A stretch of 64,000 nucleotides of DNA from Methyloversatilis sp. (GTDB taxonomy: Bacteria; Pseudomonadota; Gammaproteobacteria; Burkholderiales; Rhodocyclaceae). The translations under genes were made by a program, and so were the position numbers. The DNA is taken from positions 124,001 through 188,000 of the forward strand of contig NZ_JAUYNV010000006.1 in assembly GCF_030698125.1 (NCBI RefSeq), given 5' to 3'. Below, piece by piece: positions 1-9,713 of the stretch. The notes below the pieces were generated by a model that saw only the letters and a list, made by a program, of their open reading frames with translations, was not told where the DNA came from and ran no database searches. How positions within the stretch are numbered: position 1 is the stretch's first letter; every line of letters starts with the position of its first letter.

Positions 1-590
1 GCCATGGCGATCTCGTCCGCGCTGAGCACCCGCTCGCGCGCGATGCCCGCAGCAGTCTCTTTCCCTTCCGAGGCTTCGGCCGCCTGCCGTCGTTCGCGCT
101 GCCGATTGACGTACGACGCCATGTCGGTCGGTTCGTCGTCGAGTTTCGGCCGGGTCTGCGCCGGCGGCGGCGGGGCCGGGGCCGGGTCGGGCACCGGCGC
201 ACGCAGCACTTCAGGTTGCGGCTTGACCGGGGCGGGCTTGCGGTCTCGCTTGGGTCGCTCGACCTGACGGGTCGGTGGCGGCGGAACGGGCGCCGGTTGC
301 ACCGCAGGCGGTTGCGGCTCGGCCCGCGGACGCGGAGCTTCCGGCTGGACCAGGCGGGCGCTGATGGTTTCGCTCGGCGTGCCGGTCAGCGGCAGCTCGG
401 GCAGGCTGTCCTTGTGCAGGATCCAGCCCAGCAGCGCCAGATGCAGGCACACCGCCACCGCCAGCGCGAACAGCACGCTGCGGCGCACGCGCAGGGTCAG
501 GTAGACGACGCCTGGCGGGCTCGTTTCCCAGGCCATGTCGAACGCGTCGAAGCCGAGCGTGGAAGGATGTCGTCGGCGGTGTAAAGCCAT
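1..590 (-). CDS. TonB-like proline-rich single-pass membrane protein (partial, runs off left edge)
   Basis: Reverse-strand reading from ATG at 590 (MALHRRRHPSTLGFDAFDMAWET...VRRSVLFALAVAVCLHLALLGWIL) followed by a P-rich stretch (PAPVPPPPTRQVERPKRDRKPAPVKPQP); no stop before the window edge. Confidence 0.7.
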   Translation of the reverse strand, partial: MALHRRRHPSTLGFDAFDMAWETSPPGVVYLTLRVRRSVLFALAVAVCLHLALLGWILHKDSLPELPLTGTPSETISARLVQPEAPRPRAEPQPPAVQPAPVPPPPTRQVERPKRDRKPAPVKPQPEVLRAPVPDPAPAPPPPAQTRPKLDDEPTDMASYVNRQRERRQAAEASEGKETAAGIARERVLSADEIAM

Positions 591-784
591 CTTCAGGTCT
601 GGCCGCGCGCCGGCAGCATGCGGAGGGGGAAGGTGCACAAGTCGGTGCGGTCAGCGCCGGCACCGGAAGTCGAAGCGCGGACGATACGTGAAATCAGGGG
701 TCTGCGGCAGCTTCGAGGCCGTCAGGAGCGCACCGGTTCCCCGGATGGCGTCGCGAAGACAAGGGCGGGGTCGCCCACCAGCGC

Positions 785-1315
785 TCAGCGCGCCGTCGGC
801 TTGATCTTGCCGCAGTCGTCGGCCAGCCAGCGAGCGTCGGTGTCGGCACTCATCGCGCCTTCGGCAGACTGCATGTTCACCTTTGACGTGAAATGCGTCG
901 GGCTGTCGATGAGGGCTTCGAAATCGCCGCTTGCCTTGGGCTTCGTGCAGGTGATGGTGCCCTTGACCCGGGTCGCGCTGTTGGTGACGTTCGTGTAGCG
1001 GCAGTCGCCGTCGGTCTTGCCGGTGTAGACGTTCGCGCCCCTGGCATCCTCCGGCGTGATGCACACCTGCAGCGCGCCGCCGCTGCCCATCGAGACGCCC
1101 TGGGCGGCCATCTGCTTCTCCATCATGGCGCGCGCCTCCGGCGGCAGGTTCTTCATCTGCTGCTGCATCATTTCCATCTGCGCCGACATGTCGGGCATGC
1201 CCGGTATTGCCAGCTTCGACTTGAATTCCCACAGGCCGGGCTTGATGTCGGCGGCGTGTGCGCTGCCGAAGGCGCACAGGGCAAGGGTGAGTGCGGCGGT
1301 CAGTCGTGTATTCAA
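785..1315 (-). CDS. DUF3617 domain-containing periplasmic protein
   Basis: TTG start; signal peptide LTAALTLALCAFGSAHAADIKPGLWEFKSKL, KPGLWE motif typical of DUF3617; 4-nt overlap with upstream gene. Confidence 0.8.
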   Translation of the reverse strand: MNTRLTAALTLALCAFGSAHAADIKPGLWEFKSKLAIPGMPDMSAQMEMMQQQMKNLPPEARAMMEKQMAAQGVSMGSGGALQVCITPEDARGANVYTGKTDGDCRYTNVTNSATRVKGTITCTKPKASGDFEALIDSPTHFTSKVNMQSAEGAMSADTDARWLADDCGKIKPTAR

Positions 1316-4047
1316 GATGTGGCTCCTTCGGGATCGGTGGCAGGCGGCACCGGCGCGACGTAACTGGCAATCAGGATAAGTGCGCCGATCCCGAGCAGGG
1401 AGGCGGTCCATTCGACAGTGCCCGCGCTGGCCAGATCGATCATCAGCAATTTGGCACCCACCGCAGCGAGCAGCGCGAAACCGGCGAACCACAGGGTACG
1501 CGCGCCGTTGCGGGTGGCGTGGATCATCAGTCCGAGTGCGCTCAGCGTCCAGGTCAGCGACAGCGTGGCCTGCAGCAGCGTGGACTGGAACATGGCTTGT
1601 GTCGACCAGGCCACCCCGGCCAGATGATGCACGCTGCGCGCGGCCAGCGCCGACACCCAAAGCAGGCCGACGGCACCGGTCAGCGGCACCGGCAGCAGTG
1701 GCTGCGGACGGCCAAGTGTCAGCCACAGCAGCGCAGCGATGCAGGCTACATCGAGGGCCGAGGCGAGCGGCAGGTAGCGCAATGCCGAACCGCCATCGTG
1801 CGCCAGTTGCAGTGCCGCGACCGACAACAGGAGCAGCGCGGCGACCGGTCGCAGCACGTAGCCGACGTAGCAGTCGCGTTGCGCGCTCCAGGGCCATTCG
1901 TCGCGATCGTCGGCCAGTGCTCGCTGCAGCGTGACGCCGGCCATCAGCCAGAGCATGATCCAGGCGAGCCAGCGCCACAGGTCCTGCCCGGGCAGCCACA
2001 CGTCCAGCCAGCTGCTGGCTTCGACGCCGACCGACAGCAGCAGCGTCCATGCCGTCGCAACATGGCGGAAGCGGCTGAATCGGCCGGCACCGTCTTCGTC
2101 CTGCCGGCGCAGGATCCACAGATGGGTGGCCCAGGCGAGCGGCAGCGCCAGTGCCATCGCGCCGAACAGAAGATGGTGCTGCATGTCCCAGCCGACCAGG
2201 CTGCCCGCCCACAGCACCGGCAGCGACAAGGTTGCGAGTGTGCGTGCGGTGACGAAGTTGCGGCGGCGTCCCTGCTGTTCGGCGAATGCCGCGCTGGCCA
2301 TCGCAAACAGCAGCGCCAGCGCCGGCTGCAGCGCGGACGGGGCGAAATCGTCGATGTCGGCCAGGCCGCCGAACAGCCACCAGCCGGCCAGCCAGACGGT
2401 CAGTGCCTGCGGCAATCCGTCACCGGTTGCCGCCGTGACGCGCAGCACGCGCACCGATGCGAGTGCCGCACCGGCCATCAGCAGGCAGCCCAGCGTGCGG
2501 CCATTGGCCAGCGGCCAGGCCAGCGTCAGCTCAGGCAGCGCGGCGACCAGCCACAGGCCGGCCAGCCCTTGCAGTGCCGCGCCGGCCCACAGCGTGAGCC
2601 TGGATCCGCGCACGCAGCCGTACCACAGCGCGGCCGCTCCCTCGACCGCGTAGACCGCAGCGGTCATCTGCAGGTCGAGCGCCAGCGGCACGGCCAGCGT
2701 CAGCAGCGCCGCGCCGATGCCGGCGTGCGCACGGAAGGCCAGTGACGCATCCGGCGCGCGCGCCCGCAGCAGCCAGGCCAGCCCGAGGTAGTACAGGCCG
2801 GCGGCAACCGCACTGAGTGCGTCGCCATACTCGAACGGCTGCATCAGCGCGCTCTGCAGCACGCCGGCCGCCAGCGGCGGGCCGAACAGCAGGCTGCCGG
2901 CGTTCCAGCCCGATTCCCTGTCTGCTTCGCGCGGCACACGTGCCACCGTCAGCGCAACCCGGGTGGCGCTGAACAGCAGGAAGAACGCGATCAGGAAGCC
3001 CTGCACCGCGAGATAGTCGTCCGGCGTGTAGCTGCGCAGCCCCCAGCCCGTACCGACAACGAAGGTGAACAGGAAGCCGGCGAGTATCAGTGCGCGCCAG
3101 GCGTGGCGCCAGGACAGCGCGATGATGAAAATGTCGAGCAGCAGGATGTAGGACAGCAGCACGATGTGGTCGCCCTGTCCGGTGGTGGCGAGCACTGGTG
3201 CCACGAAGGCGCCGGACAGGCCGAGCAGCGCCAGACTTTGCGCCGACTGACGCGCGGCCATCAGCGCGCAGGCGGCACCCAGCGCGGCGAACAGTCCGAA
3301 GGCCGGCGCCGGACCGATGAAGCCATAGCGCTCCAGCGCGAAATAGACCGACAGATAGAGCAGCGCAAAGCCGCCGCCCTGCACCGCCAGTGCGAACATG
3401 CGGCGCGGCCCGTCGCCGGTCATGCGCCAGCTGGCGACGATCATGACCAGCCCGACCGCCAGCGCGCCGGCAAGTCGCAGCTCCGGCGGCAGCAGGCCGG
3501 CCTGCGCGGCCAGCCGCAGCGCCGACGCGACACCGAAGAACAGCACGACGACGCCGATGCGCGCCAGCGGATTGCCGCCCATCAGGCGCGCCGACAGGGC
3601 CGACCACGATGGGCTGGCGGAGGGGCTGCCGGATTCGGGCGCGGCCGGGTCTGTGCTCCCTGCGACTGCAGCGACCCGCACCCCGGGTGCATGCAGCGCA
3701 TCGAGCGGGGCGGCCTGCGCGCTGACGGCCGGCGGCGTCGGCGAAACGATCGGCGCAGCCGCAGGATCTAGGATGGGCGCGACTGTGACCACGACGTCCG
3801 GTGATGCTGCCTCGGCCGGCGGCGCAGCGCTGCGCTCGCGCTGCAGCGCGGTCAGCGCGTCGTACAGCCAGCGTGACTTGTCATCGAGCTCGCGAAGTTT
3901 CTGCGTCAGGTCGCGTTCCCGCTGTGCGCTGCGGGCGCTGATCCACAGGCCGGCGGCCAGGCCGACGGCGGCGCCAAAGAAGCTTTCGATCTCGCCGTGC
4001 GCAGCCCCCGCGACGAGGCCGAGCAGACAGAGCATGGCGGTCAGCAT
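1312..4047 (-). CDS. DUF2339 domain-containing polytopic membrane protein
   Basis: 911 aa ORF with many hydrophobic helices and LMGGNPLARIGVVVLFFGVASALRLA, characteristic of DUF2339. Confidence 0.85.
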   Translation of the reverse strand: MLTAMLCLLGLVAGAAHGEIESFFGAAVGLAAGLWISARSAQRERDLTQKLRELDDKSRWLYDALTALQRERSAAPPAEAASPDVVVTVAPILDPAAAPIVSPTPPAVSAQAAPLDALHAPGVRVAAVAGSTDPAAPESGSPSASPSWSALSARLMGGNPLARIGVVVLFFGVASALRLAAQAGLLPPELRLAGALAVGLVMIVASWRMTGDGPRRMFALAVQGGGFALLYLSVYFALERYGFIGPAPAFGLFAALGAACALMAARQSAQSLALLGLSGAFVAPVLATTGQGDHIVLLSYILLLDIFIIALSWRHAWRALILAGFLFTFVVGTGWGLRSYTPDDYLAVQGFLIAFFLLFSATRVALTVARVPREADRESGWNAGSLLFGPPLAAGVLQSALMQPFEYGDALSAVAAGLYYLGLAWLLRARAPDASLAFRAHAGIGAALLTLAVPLALDLQMTAAVYAVEGAAALWYGCVRGSRLTLWAGAALQGLAGLWLVAALPELTLAWPLANGRTLGCLLMAGAALASVRVLRVTAATGDGLPQALTVWLAGWWLFGGLADIDDFAPSALQPALALLFAMASAAFAEQQGRRRNFVTARTLATLSLPVLWAGSLVGWDMQHHLLFGAMALALPLAWATHLWILRRQDEDGAGRFSRFRHVATAWTLLLSVGVEASSWLDVWLPGQDLWRWLAWIMLWLMAGVTLQRALADDRDEWPWSAQRDCYVGYVLRPVAALLLLSVAALQLAHDGGSALRYLPLASALDVACIAALLWLTLGRPQPLLPVPLTGAVGLLWVSALAARSVHHLAGVAWSTQAMFQSTLLQATLSLTWTLSALGLMIHATRNGARTLWFAGFALLAAVGAKLLMIDLASAGTVEWTASLLGIGALILIASYVAPVPPATDPEGATS

Positions 4048-4071
4048 GACAGGCGCCTCATCGCCGGCACC

Positions 4072-5946
4072 TCATCGCCGTTCGCCGCGCAGCCCGGCGA
4101 CGATGGTCTGCAGCGCCGCCGGCGTCGCGGCGTCCGGCGCAATGGCGTCGCCCGCCACCAGTTCGATGCGGCTGAACGGACCGCGCCGCGGCACCCGGCA
4201 CATTGCCGACCCGTCCTTGCGCGAGAAGAAACTGCCCCACAGGCCACGCAGCGCGAGTGGAATGACCGGCACCGGCGTGCGCCCCACGATGCGCGTGATG
4301 CCCGGTTTGAACGGGTAAAGCTCGCCGGTATCGGTGATGCGTCCTTCCGGGAACAGGCCCACCAGGTCACCGGCCTCGAGCGCCGTGGCGATGTCGTCGT
4401 AAGCGCGTTCGAGCAGCACCGGGTCTTCCTTTGCCGGGGCGATCGGAATGCAGCGATTGGTGCGGAACACGAAGCTCAGGATGGGCGTGCGGAAAATGCG
4501 GTGGTCCATGACGAAGCGGATCGGCCGCCGGCACGCGGCCGTGATGACCAGTGCGTCGACGAAGCTCACATGGTTGCATACGACGATGGCCGGGCCGTCG
4601 TCCGGGATGCGTTCCAGATCACGCGTGTCGAGCCGGTACACCGTGTGGATCAATATCCACACGATGAAGCGCATCAGGAACTCCGGCACCAGCGTGTAGA
4701 TGTAGATCGCGACCACGGCGTTGAACAGTGCAGTCACCAGAAACAGCTGCGGAATGTCCAGGCCGGCGCGGAACAGCAGCAGGCTGACCAGCGCCGACAC
4801 CACCATGAAACCCGCATTGAGGATGTTGTTGGCGGCGATGACGCGTGCAACATGATGCTTCTCGCAGCGGCTCTGGATCAACGCATACAGGGGCACGATG
4901 TAGATGCCGCCGGCGGTGCCGATCAGCGCGATGTCGATCAGCAGCCGCCAGTGCGCGGTCTGCTGCAGGAAGTCCGCCGCGCTGCCGTCGTACGCGGCCG
5001 GTGCTGCCGGCGTGGCGAAGAACAGATCGATGCCGAACAGCGTCAGACCGATGGCACCGAACGGCACCAGACCGATTTCCACCTTGCCGCCTGACAATCT
5101 TTCGCACGCCAGCGAACCGGCGCCCACGCCGATCGAGAACACCGCAAGCAGCACGATGAACACGCCTTCGCCGCCGCCCAGCACGTCGGCGGCATAGACC
5201 GGAAACTGTGCCAGCAGCGTCGCACCATAGAACCAGAACCACGACACGCCGAGCAGCGACAGCCACACCGTGCGGTTGCCGGTGGCAAAGCGCAACGTTT
5301 CGCGCGTGGCGCTGAGCGGGTTCCAGTCCAGTCGCATCGCCGGTTCCGGCGCCAGCGACAGCGGGATGCCGCGACTGGTCCACCAGCCGGTCACGGCCAG
5401 CGCGAGCACGACCAGCGCGATGGCGCCGGCCGAGGTGTTGCCGACCAGCCAGGCGCCGAGGATCTGTCCGCCGAGAATGGCGACGAACGTGCCCGATTCG
5501 ACCAGCCCGTTGCCGCCGACCAGTTCGCCGTCATGCAGATGCTGTGGCAGGTAGGCGTACTTGACCGGCCCGAACAGCGTCGACTGCGTGCCCATCAGGA
5601 ACAGTGCCAGCACCAGCGCCGGCAGATTGCCGGCGATGAAGCCCCAGGCGCCGAGCGCCATGACGACGATTTCCAGCAGTTTGCTCATGCGGGCCAGCAT
5701 GGCGCGGTCGTACTTGTCGGCGAGCTGGCCGCAGGTGGCCGAAAACAGGAAGAAGGGCAGGATGAACACGCCCGGCAGTACGGTGGCGAGCAGCCCGGGC
5801 GACAGGTCGGTGATGCTGCCGGCCCGGAAGGTGAGCAGCGTGATCAATGCGGTCTTGAAGACGTTGTCGTTCAGCGCGCCCAGCAGCTGGGTCAGGAAGA
5901 AGGGCCGGAAGCGGCCTTCCTTCAACAGGTGGAATTGAGAACTCAT
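4072..5946 (-). CDS. MFS transporter fused to 1-acylglycerol-3-phosphate O-acyltransferase (LplT-Aas-like)
   Basis: N-terminal MFS (FFLTQLLGALNDNVFKTALITLL) plus C-terminal PlsC motifs NHVSFVDAL and FPEGRIT. Confidence 0.9.
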   Translation of the reverse strand: MSSQFHLLKEGRFRPFFLTQLLGALNDNVFKTALITLLTFRAGSITDLSPGLLATVLPGVFILPFFLFSATCGQLADKYDRAMLARMSKLLEIVVMALGAWGFIAGNLPALVLALFLMGTQSTLFGPVKYAYLPQHLHDGELVGGNGLVESGTFVAILGGQILGAWLVGNTSAGAIALVVLALAVTGWWTSRGIPLSLAPEPAMRLDWNPLSATRETLRFATGNRTVWLSLLGVSWFWFYGATLLAQFPVYAADVLGGGEGVFIVLLAVFSIGVGAGSLACERLSGGKVEIGLVPFGAIGLTLFGIDLFFATPAAPAAYDGSAADFLQQTAHWRLLIDIALIGTAGGIYIVPLYALIQSRCEKHHVARVIAANNILNAGFMVVSALVSLLLFRAGLDIPQLFLVTALFNAVVAIYIYTLVPEFLMRFIVWILIHTVYRLDTRDLERIPDDGPAIVVCNHVSFVDALVITAACRRPIRFVMDHRIFRTPILSFVFRTNRCIPIAPAKEDPVLLERAYDDIATALEAGDLVGLFPEGRITDTGELYPFKPGITRIVGRTPVPVIPLALRGLWGSFFSRKDGSAMCRVPRRGPFSRIELVAGDAIAPDAATPAALQTIVAGLRGERR

Positions 5947-5958
5947 GCGGGGCCCCGG

Positions 5959-7569
5959 TCAGCGGCGGAACAGCCGGCTCAGCAGCCACAGCGCGACCGC
6001 GCCGAGCGCCACCAGCCAGACGATGAGCGCGCGGCGCGACGCCGGCGGCGCCTCCTTCGGTGCCGATGCGTCGCGCAGCTCGTCGGGGAAGGGCCGTGGC
6101 GGGGCCGGACGGACGATCCATTGCGCTCGCTCGGCCGGCACCCGCGCGGCATACTCGTCATAGGACGTGACCGGCGCGCCGCCGAAGGCACGCGACGACG
6201 GGATCTGCGGAACGTGGATGTACAGCAGCGCTTCGACGTCGTCGGCCAGCAGGCGCTCGAGGCCCTGTCCGGCCGCCTTGCCGGCCGCCAGCCGGCCGAG
6301 CAGGTCGCTGCCTGCGACGTTGAAGGCGACGAACGGAAACAGGCCGCTGCGTTCCGCACTCATGTAGTCGAAGGCCTGCAGGCCGCTGGCCAGGCTCCGC
6401 TCCTTGAGCGCCATCCAGGGCAGGCCGAGCCAGGCTTTCGGTTTCGATGTCGGGCCCAGCTGCGGCACCGCCCAGCCGAGCGAACGCAGCGTATCGAGAC
6501 TGATGCCGGCGCAGTTGGCGGTGGCGTGGCGGTAGCTGAAATCGTGCCGGTAGAAGTGGCTGAACACGCGGTCGATGCCCTGCTGCACGCGGGCAGCGGC
6601 GCGCGGCTCGCGCAGCACGGCGACCAGCACCGCGGAAGGTCGGTACCAGGACTGACCGGCGTTGAGATCGGTCAGGTAGGCGTCCATCGGCAGCGTGGCG
6701 GCCACGATGCCCTTTTCGCTCCAGGCATCGAGGTTGTAGAAATTGTTCACCAGCCAGTCGCTCCACTGGCCGTCCTCGCCGAGCACGCCGGTGGCCAGCG
6801 CGAAATGGCCGCCATGTGCTTCGTCGTCGTCGCCCTGGGCGCCGTTGAGCACCAGTGCAAGCACCGGCTTGCCGCCGGCCGAGCGCACCGCGCCGGGCGT
6901 GCGTTCCCACAGCAGGCGAACCGATGGCGGCTGGCGCACACCGCCCTCGTTCGCGCGCACCAGCGTGGCCAGCGTTTCGCCGTCGCGCAGCGGGTCGGCG
7001 CGCAACGCGGTCAGGTCGATGTCAAAACCCTGCGGCCAGAGGGTGCGCGCGGTGAAGCCGCCGGCACTCGCCTCTCCGCGCAGCGTCAGCGACTGGCCCT
7101 GCAGCCACGCCACGCTGTCCGCGTTGAACCAGGACACGTTCGATGCCAGTTGTGGCACCAGCGAAAACGCAAGGCTTTCGTCGTCACCGACCTCGAGCCG
7201 GGTACCGTCGGCAGTCAGGCGCGCGCCGGTCAGGACATGGGGCGAGCCGATCCAGATCAACGGCGGATGCGTCGCCTCGGCGCCGGCGTCGTTTGCCTGC
7301 GCCCAGGTGCGTACATCGTCCTGCGCAGCCAGCGCGGGATCGAATCCGCTCGCCGGTGCCAGCGGCACGGCGATCCAGTCGTCCTGGAAGTACCACAGTG
7401 CTTGCGGCGCTGCTGCGCATCCGTCGCAAACTCCCTTGACGGCGCGAAAACCGGTCGCGTCATGCAGACCGAGTCGTCCGCCGGACGCTGCGTCGGACGC
7501 GGGCAGGGCAGGGTGCGCGAAAGTCATCATCAGGACCAGTGTAAGCAGATGGCGCGCGGCGGGCGTCAC
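5959..7569 (-). CDS. Uncharacterised secreted/membrane protein with H...NCAG motif and C-terminal TM helix
   Basis: GTG start overlapping the upstream stop (GTGA); signal peptide LLTLVLMMTFAHPALPA; GGHFALATG and ATANCAGISLDTLRSLGW motifs; C-terminal hydrophobic helix. Confidence 0.7.
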   Translation of the reverse strand: MTPAARHLLTLVLMMTFAHPALPASDAASGGRLGLHDATGFRAVKGVCDGCAAAPQALWYFQDDWIAVPLAPASGFDPALAAQDDVRTWAQANDAGAEATHPPLIWIGSPHVLTGARLTADGTRLEVGDDESLAFSLVPQLASNVSWFNADSVAWLQGQSLTLRGEASAGGFTARTLWPQGFDIDLTALRADPLRDGETLATLVRANEGGVRQPPSVRLLWERTPGAVRSAGGKPVLALVLNGAQGDDDEAHGGHFALATGVLGEDGQWSDWLVNNFYNLDAWSEKGIVAATLPMDAYLTDLNAGQSWYRPSAVLVAVLREPRAAARVQQGIDRVFSHFYRHDFSYRHATANCAGISLDTLRSLGWAVPQLGPTSKPKAWLGLPWMALKERSLASGLQAFDYMSAERSGLFPFVAFNVAGSDLLGRLAAGKAAGQGLERLLADDVEALLYIHVPQIPSSRAFGGAPVTSYDEYAARVPAERAQWIVRPAPPRPFPDELRDASAPKEAPPASRRALIVWLVALGAVALWLLSRLFRR

Positions 7570-8780
7570 AGCACGATCTCCGCTGCCGGCGGATGACCCA
7601 GGAAATTCACCGGGCTGGCGCTCGCGCCGTAGGCGCCGGACTGGAACACCACGAGCAGATCGCCCGGCTGGGAGACCGGCAGCGTGATGTCGCGCGCCAG
7701 CACATCGAACGGCGCGCACAGCGGCCCGGCGATGCTGACGCATTCCGTTCCGGCGCGCGGTACGGCCTGCAGCAGCGTTATCGGCAGATTGGCGGGTTGC
7801 GCACGATCCGGCTGCAGGGTCGCGTGCAGGTGATGGTGGGCACCGCCGTCAGCCACCAGCCAGGTGCGCCCGCGTACCGTCTTGCGGTCAAGGATGCGAC
7901 AGACATAGATACCGGCTTCTCCGACGAGGTAGCGACCCGGTTCGAGCGCAATGCGCGCAGCCGGATGCGCTGCCTTCAGCCGTGCGTCGATGTGGTGCAG
8001 GTGCGCGGTGACCGCAGCCATGTCGAGCGGTGCTTCCGCTGCGCTCGCCGGGATGCCGAAGCCGCCACCCAGATTGAGCCAGTCCAGTGCCAGCCCGGCG
8101 TCATCGGATGCGCGCAGCGCATCGGCCGTGCAGAACGCATGCAGCGCCATCACTGCGTCGGCGTCGAGCATGCGCGACGCGCAGTAATAGTGAAAGCCGG
8201 CGAATGTGAGTCGGTGGTCGCGCAACCCGCGCAGTGCCGCCGGAAGCTGGTCGCTGTCGATGCCGAATACACCCGCTTCATTCATGCGCACCTGCGTGCC
8301 GGACACGGCAACATCCGGATTGACGCGCACTGCAACCCGCGCGGGCCGGCCTTCGTGTGCCGCGATGCGCGCAATGCGACCGATCTCGCCGATCGATTCC
8401 GCGCACAGGCGCACGCCTTTGCGCACCGCAAGTGTGAGGTCCGCATCGCTTTTGCCCGGTCCGGTGAAACCCAGCTGCGCTCCGTCGAACCCGGCCGCCA
8501 GCGCGCGCCGGATTTCCTCGCCCGAGCTGACGTCGGCGCCATCCAGTCGTGGCGCCAGCCGGCGCAGCAACGCCGGCAGCGGATTGGCCTTCACCGCATA
8601 ACAGAGCAATGTGTCGGCGGGCAGTTGCGCGCGCAGCGTGTCGATGCGCCATTCGATCGCAGCCGCGTCATACGCGAAGAACGGTGTGCAGCCGATGCGA
8701 CCGGCGAGTGCGGAAACGTCGAGTCCGGCGAAGGCCGGGTTGGTCGATCTTGTACGGCAGAGCGTACCGGCGGTGTTCAT
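7566..8780 (-). CDS. PLP-dependent decarboxylase, alanine racemase-like fold (diaminopimelate/ornithine decarboxylase family)
   Basis: FFAYDAAAIEWRI, CYAVKANPLPALLRRLA (PLP Lys motif), LNLGGGFGIP, EPGRYLVGEAGIYVCRIL, FQSGAYGASASPVNFLGHP. Confidence 0.9.
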   Translation of the reverse strand: MNTAGTLCRTRSTNPAFAGLDVSALAGRIGCTPFFAYDAAAIEWRIDTLRAQLPADTLLCYAVKANPLPALLRRLAPRLDGADVSSGEEIRRALAAGFDGAQLGFTGPGKSDADLTLAVRKGVRLCAESIGEIGRIARIAAHEGRPARVAVRVNPDVAVSGTQVRMNEAGVFGIDSDQLPAALRGLRDHRLTFAGFHYYCASRMLDADAVMALHAFCTADALRASDDAGLALDWLNLGGGFGIPASAAEAPLDMAAVTAHLHHIDARLKAAHPAARIALEPGRYLVGEAGIYVCRILDRKTVRGRTWLVADGGAHHHLHATLQPDRAQPANLPITLLQAVPRAGTECVSIAGPLCAPFDVLARDITLPVSQPGDLLVVFQSGAYGASASPVNFLGHPPAAEIVL

Positions 8781-9088
8781 CGGTGATCTTCCAGATAGTC
8801 GATCACGCTCTGCAGGTGGCCGATCAATGTTGCGGCACAGAGCCGGAAATGGATTTCGCGGCCGTGTCGCGACCGTTCGAGTATGCCGGCGTCGCACAGC
8901 AGCTTCAGGTGGTGCGAAACGGTCGTGCGGCTCAACGTCGAAGCCCGGGCGATGTCGCTGGCGTTCAGTTGGGCGCCCGGCTGGAACAGCAGCAGGATGC
9001 GCTGGCGTTCTTCATCGCCCAGCGCCGCAAATACTTGCGACAGGTGCAGCCATTCCGGCGGGATGTCCGATCGGCACGTGCTTTTCAT
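8777..9088 (-). CDS. ArsR-family HTH transcriptional regulator
   Basis: 103 aa; ALGDEERQRILLLF...LSRTTVSHHLKLLCDAGILERSRHGREIHF winged-helix HTH. Confidence 0.9.
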   Translation of the reverse strand: MKSTCRSDIPPEWLHLSQVFAALGDEERQRILLLFQPGAQLNASDIARASTLSRTTVSHHLKLLCDAGILERSRHGREIHFRLCAATLIGHLQSVIDYLEDHR

Positions 9089-9190
9089 GTCGAAAAATAT
9101 CGACTAATTGACGCGCCTCGTCAACCCCGGTACATGTTGCAGCGCAACCGGGGGGCGGTATCGTCACCTTCAATCTGCGCTCCGCTTGAA

Positions 9191-9219
9191 TTGACCCGTC
9201 TTGTAAGCTCATGTATCAT
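9191..9219 (+). promoter_or_regulatory. Putative sigma70 promoter for the atp operon
   Basis: TTGACC (9191-9196), 17-nt spacer, TATCAT (9214-9219) upstream of atpI in a relatively AT-rich stretch. Confidence 0.55.
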
Positions 9220-9361
9220 CGCGGACTTTGTGTGTGGCGCATAAGTTCCACGTGTGCCGCTGCAATGCAGTTGGGGATGTCGCGCAAGCGACGCTGACGT
9301 AGTTGATCGGACAGGTTCGCGCAGTGGGCCGGAAAGTCGCTGTGCAACGGAAAGAGCAGGC

Positions 9362-9712
9362 ATGCTGAAGGCGGTCATGCTGCAGCTTTCGCTGATCCTG
9401 GTCACTACCGGTTGTGCGCTGTTGTTCGGTGGGACGCTTGCGGGGTTGTCGGTGCTGCTGGGCGGTTTGAGCTACGCGCTCCCGTCATTGCTGTTCGCCC
9501 TCAGGTTGAACCGTCTGACAAGGGCTGCCTCGGCGTCCGGCAACGCATATCCGCTCGAATTCTTCTTCGGCGAGGCGATCAAGATCCTCTCGACGATTGG
9601 ACTGCTGGCGTTGAGCCTTTACCTCGTGCCGGACCTCATGTGGGGCTGGTTTGTCGGAGGTCTGGCCGTCGCGCTGCAGGCTGGTTTTTTTGCTTTCTTG
9701 CTCAAACACTGA
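9362..9712 (+). CDS. atpI: ATP synthase subunit I
   Basis: Four hydrophobic helices (MLKAVMLQLSLILVTTGCALLFGGTLAGLSVLLGG...) directly upstream of atpB. Confidence 0.8.
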   Translation: MLKAVMLQLSLILVTTGCALLFGGTLAGLSVLLGGLSYALPSLLFALRLNRLTRAASASGNAYPLEFFFGEAIKILSTIGLLALSLYLVPDLMWGWFVGGLAVALQAGFFAFLLKH

Positions 9713-9713
9713 C

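Noticed and set aside
5533-7596. 687-aa plus-strand ORF
   Set aside because: Antisense to the MFS-acyltransferase and H...NC protein genes; no domain signal.
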